Source of the DNA: Desulfatibacillum aliphaticivorans DSM 15576
Lineage (GTDB): Bacteria > Desulfobacterota > Desulfobacteria > Desulfobacterales > Desulfatibacillaceae
Reading direction: 5' to 3'
DNA length: 64,000 nt
Assembly: GCF_000429905.1 (NCBI RefSeq)
Contig: NZ_AUCT01000007.1
Coordinates: 124,001-188,000 of the forward strand
A program made the translations under genes and the position numbers. The notes under the pieces were generated by a model, which worked only from the letters and a program-made list of their open reading frames with translations, was not told the origin of the DNA and searched no databases. Positions 61,971-64,000 of this stretch are shown piece after piece (position 1 is the stretch's first letter; each line of letters opens with the position of its first letter).

Positions 61971-62001
61971 TTCAACCGACCCTTAATGGAAAACTCCGGC
62001 C

Positions 62002-62169
62002 ATGGAAGAGTTTGAAAACAAAGCGTTCATCATTGAGTTCTGGGAGTTCTTGAAGGTTCGCAAACGCTACTGGCTGCTGCCGATCGTCATTGTCTTGGCT
62101 TTCTTGGGTGTGTTGATCTTTTTTGCCGAAAGCAGTTCCGTGGCGCCTTTTATTTATCCCATGTTCTGA
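62002..62169 (+). CDS. DUF5989 family small membrane protein
   Basis: A 55-residue protein, too short for typical gene finders. It reads MEEFENKAFIIEFWEFLK, then VRKRYWLLPIVIVLAFLGV and ends SSSVAPFIYPMF; the FWEFLKxRKRYWLLPI and SSxxAPFIY motifs are those of DUF5989. One TM spans about residues 25-45. The family normally sits with SxtJ-like membrane proteins and carbamoyltransferase genes in surface-polymer clusters; here none is present, so it is an orphan. Thirty-one bases after the winged-helix regulator gene. Confidence 0.8.
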   Translation: MEEFENKAFIIEFWEFLKVRKRYWLLPIVIVLAFLGVLIFFAESSSVAPFIYPMF

Positions 62170-62302
62170 TTTGGATGTTATTGGCGGCCAATGCTAACGA
62201 ATAAACGACCATAGAGTTAGGGAATCAAGTATTCTTCACATATTCAAGAGAGTGCACAGTAGGCTATGAGGCATCAAACATCAAAGCCGACGTCTCAAAA
62301 AC

Positions 62303-62403
62303 TCCCTCTCCCTTGACGGGGGGGTTGGGGTGGGGGTGATATTGTACATTATTCCAGATAGTTTCCCCCCCATCCTGTCCTTCCCCCGCCAGGGGGTAAG
62401 GGA
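62303..62403. repeat. Imperfect inverted repeat of C/G-run type
   Basis: Within the 387-base gap 62170-62556, TCCCTCTCCCTTGACGGG with following G-runs (about 62303-62335) faces CCCCCGCCAGGGGGTAAGGGA (about 62383-62403) as an imperfect inverted repeat. Such CTCCCTTGACGGGGG elements recur as dispersed repeats in many bacteria. The rest of the gap holds no convincing gene. Confidence 0.5.
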
Positions 62404-62556
62404 CCATGACTCTCGGGCTCTGATATATAGGTAGATCTGAGCCGCAGATATAAGCACTTGATTTCAAAGCATTACTTCCAATCCCGTTGAGCCCCAAACT
62501 TTTCCCGAAACCGAGTCGGCCGGGGCGCGTTTGGTCTGTTGCAGCAAGCCTTTGGA

Positions 62557-63384
62557 TCAGGATTCCTGCGGCGCTGATGACGCAGGATCTTCCGGCATCG
62601 GAGATTGAGAGCTTTCGGCCGAAGGAGACTCCGGCTGTTGCGCCCCCTGGGCTTCCCTTTCAAGCCTGCGCAAATGATAAATATCGCTCACTGCAAAGGC
62701 GGCGGAGGCTCTTTTTAAAAACTCGTCGCTAAAATCCTCATTCAACGAGTAAAAGGACTCTCCACCAATGACTTCTTCCCGAAAAGGAGGCGTCTCCCCA
62801 AAAAAGAGGTGTTCGCCCTCGTAGCTTTCAAAATAGGTGATGGAATAAAAAGTCCTGCGGCCTGCCTTCCTGAAAAGGATGAGCTCTATACATGCGCCGG
62901 GCGTTTTATAGCCCTGCTCTTCAAGGTATTTGATCTTTTTTTCGTCGCATGGGGGGCCGGAATAAGCCACAACAAAATCATGACTATGGCCGAACATTTG
63001 CGTGCTGCCGGCCATCAGGGCGTTTTCGAAGCTGTTTAAAGAGTTGGTTCTAACCTCCCAGTTGGAGTTGGCAGGCAACATGCTCAGTTCCACCAAAACG
63101 CCCCGTTCCATATAATTATCGGAATCCCCGTATACCCCGGAGTCGGCAAACACCCACCAAGGACTGTTAACGCAGGTGAAAGAACTCATGGAGTTTGCGC
63201 TAATCGCCGTGCTGTTTTCCTGCTTTCCGGCTATGAAGGGAATCTCCGGGTCCACCGCCACAACAAGGTTGGGGTTAAAATGGCAGTAAAGGACATTATC
63301 CAGGACGTATCTCGCCGACTTGGAACTTTGACATGAGGTTGTCATGACAAGACATAAAATAGCAAAGAGCAAATATTTTTTCAT
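62557..63384 (-). CDS. Lipoprotein of unknown function, paralogue of the next gene
   Basis: A 275-residue lipoprotein. ATG at 63384 has GGAGGAATGGT upstream. The signal peptide ends with a lipobox-like MTTSC, giving a mature N-terminal Cys near residue 18. Two Cys occur in the body (NSPWWVFADSGVYGD region and GYKTPGACIELILF). The C-terminal 30 residues are Pro/Ser-rich. Blocks such as ERGVLVELSMLPANSNWEVR, FESYEGEHLFF and SDEFLKRASAAF match the downstream-located gene at 63477, so the two are tandem paralogues. Function unknown. Confidence 0.7.
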   Translation of the reverse strand: MKKYLLFAILCLVMTTSCQSSKSARYVLDNVLYCHFNPNLVVAVDPEIPFIAGKQENSTAISANSMSSFTCVNSPWWVFADSGVYGDSDNYMERGVLVELSMLPANSNWEVRTNSLNSFENALMAGSTQMFGHSHDFVVAYSGPPCDEKKIKYLEEQGYKTPGACIELILFRKAGRRTFYSITYFESYEGEHLFFGETPPFREEVIGGESFYSLNEDFSDEFLKRASAAFAVSDIYHLRRLEREAQGAQQPESPSAESSQSPMPEDPASSAPQES

Positions 63385-63476
63385 ACCATTCCTCCAAGAG
63401 AATGAAACCTCATCATCCATCTTCGCCGCCTGAAGAGCATAGGCTCGTCAAGAAAGAGCCCTCCCGCTGGAGCCTT

Positions 63477-64000
63477 TTATGCTTCTTCCGACGAAGGGGG
63501 CGCGAAATCCCCGGAGGAAGGCGGCGGAGGGGGATCCACGGAAGGAACTTCAGGCTCCTGCGGCAGGGGCCTGGCGGCGTCCTCCAGATTAAGCGGAAGA
63601 ATTTCGTAGGCTTTTTTCATCCTTTTCACAAACTCCGTCATATATTTGCTGTTCCACGCATCCCTTTGATCAAGCGCTCTTTCTTTATTAAAAAAGGCGG
63701 CGTTATCCTCCATGCTTTCAAAGTAAGTCACGGAGTACATGGACGTCCTGCTGAGTTTGCAAATCAGAACATGCATGACGCAAGGATAAGGCAGCTTATA
63801 GCCGGCCTTTTCCAGGATTGAGTTTTGGGTTTTGGTGAAAGGCCACGAAGGCGCGATGAGCGCCCAGTTATAATTCTTGCCGAGAATTTCCTCGCTGCCC
63901 TGGTGCAGTTTGTTTCGATAGCCTGCCAAAAGATCGGAATGAAAAGCCCAATTGGAGGTGCGTGGAAGCTCCTCCACTTCAATCAAAACGCCCCTCTTTA
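63477..64000 (-). CDS. Paralogue of the preceding lipoprotein gene (5' end beyond the window)
   Basis: The open frame runs off the window; at 64000 it reads through KRGVLIEVEELPRTSNWAF, matching ERGVLVELSMLPANSNWEV of the neighbouring gene, so the TTG at 63986 is not the true start. Shared blocks include KAGYKLPYPCVMHVLICK, YSVTYFESMEDNAAFFNKE and a C-terminal Pro-rich tail (DPPPPPSSGD). Only the C-terminal 174 residues are visible. Transcribed before its paralogue on the same strand, 92 bases apart. Function unknown. Confidence 0.7.
   Translation of the reverse strand, partial: KRGVLIEVEELPRTSNWAFHSDLLAGYRNKLHQGSEEILGKNYNWALIAPSWPFTKTQNSILEKAGYKLPYPCVMHVLICKLSRTSMYSVTYFESMEDNAAFFNKERALDQRDAWNSKYMTEFVKRMKKAYEILPLNLEDAARPLPQEPEVPSVDPPPPPSSGDFAPPSSEEA

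Noticed and set aside
1..64000. CRISPR arrays, tRNA or rRNA genes, insertion sequences
   Set aside because: No regularly spaced repeats, cloverleaf genes, transposase motifs or integrase were found on reading both strands.

Overview
The window looks like chromosomal DNA of a strictly anaerobic Desulfobacterota (deltaproteobacterial) bacterium, probably a sulfate reducer of the Desulfobacteraceae/Desulfatibacillum type. The evidence is indirect: an exported Tat flavoprotein with a separate tetraheme cytochrome c, delta-type secreted proteins with choice-of-anchor U or CFI-like C-termini, sigma-54 style promoters and regulator, several TetR regulators beside lipid/CoA and amidase genes, and a nitrogenase-like enzyme. 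I see no tRNA, rRNA, CRISPR array, transposase or phage gene.

Layout. 1-5.1 kb: two exported beta-propeller-like proteins (the first cut by the window edge) around bioB, which has a BirA-like operator. 5.2-8.2 kb: a corrinoid-type ABC importer (binding protein, ATPase, permease) behind a cobalamin riboswitch with its own terminator. 8.5-13.6 kb: a hybrid sensor kinase, a TetR regulator divergent from an alpha/beta hydrolase, and a DUF2284 protein. 13.8-20.1 kb: a TetR-controlled cassette of RND exporter, LolA-like lipoprotein-sorting protein, DUF1302-like outer-membrane protein and DUF4126 membrane protein. 20.1-26.0 kb: an apparently AT-richer stretch of surface or secreted proteins (CFI-tailed protein, double-SPOR barrel protein, subtilase-VWA protein). 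26.4-29.3 kb: a methyltransferase, then a sigma-54-type promoter before a two-subunit flavocytochrome c reductase.

29.3-41.4 kb is a mixed housekeeping and unknown region: DUF4846, an RlmL-type methyltransferase, DUF4388, a protein with a divergent diadenylate-cyclase-like domain, a thermonuclease, an XRE regulator with an unknown partner, a sigma-54 response regulator, an SprT-like metalloprotease and several small membrane or unknown proteins. 41.4-49.0 kb holds a TetR/FAD-oxidoreductase/amidase group, a Cys-rich unknown protein, and a TetR regulator with an acyl-CoA ligase and a palindromic operator. 49.5-52.8 kb is one large metallophosphoesterase-NACHT-FGE protein, a conflict or defence candidate. 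Divergent from it, 53.1-56.6 kb encodes a compact two-gene nitrogenase-like enzyme in which the reductase (NifH-like) is fused to a NifD-like catalytic subunit. 56.6-64 kb carries an AhpD-like protein, trmN6-like, DUF721/DciA, hflKC, a UspA protein, a winged-helix regulator with a tiny DUF5989 gene, and two tandem paralogous lipoprotein-like genes, the last cut by the window end.

The best candidates for undescribed biology are the fused NifH-NifD/NifK-like operon with its attenuator-like leader, the metallophosphoesterase-NACHT-FGE protein, and the degenerate diadenylate-cyclase-like protein. All family assignments come from reading motifs by eye; no database search was run.
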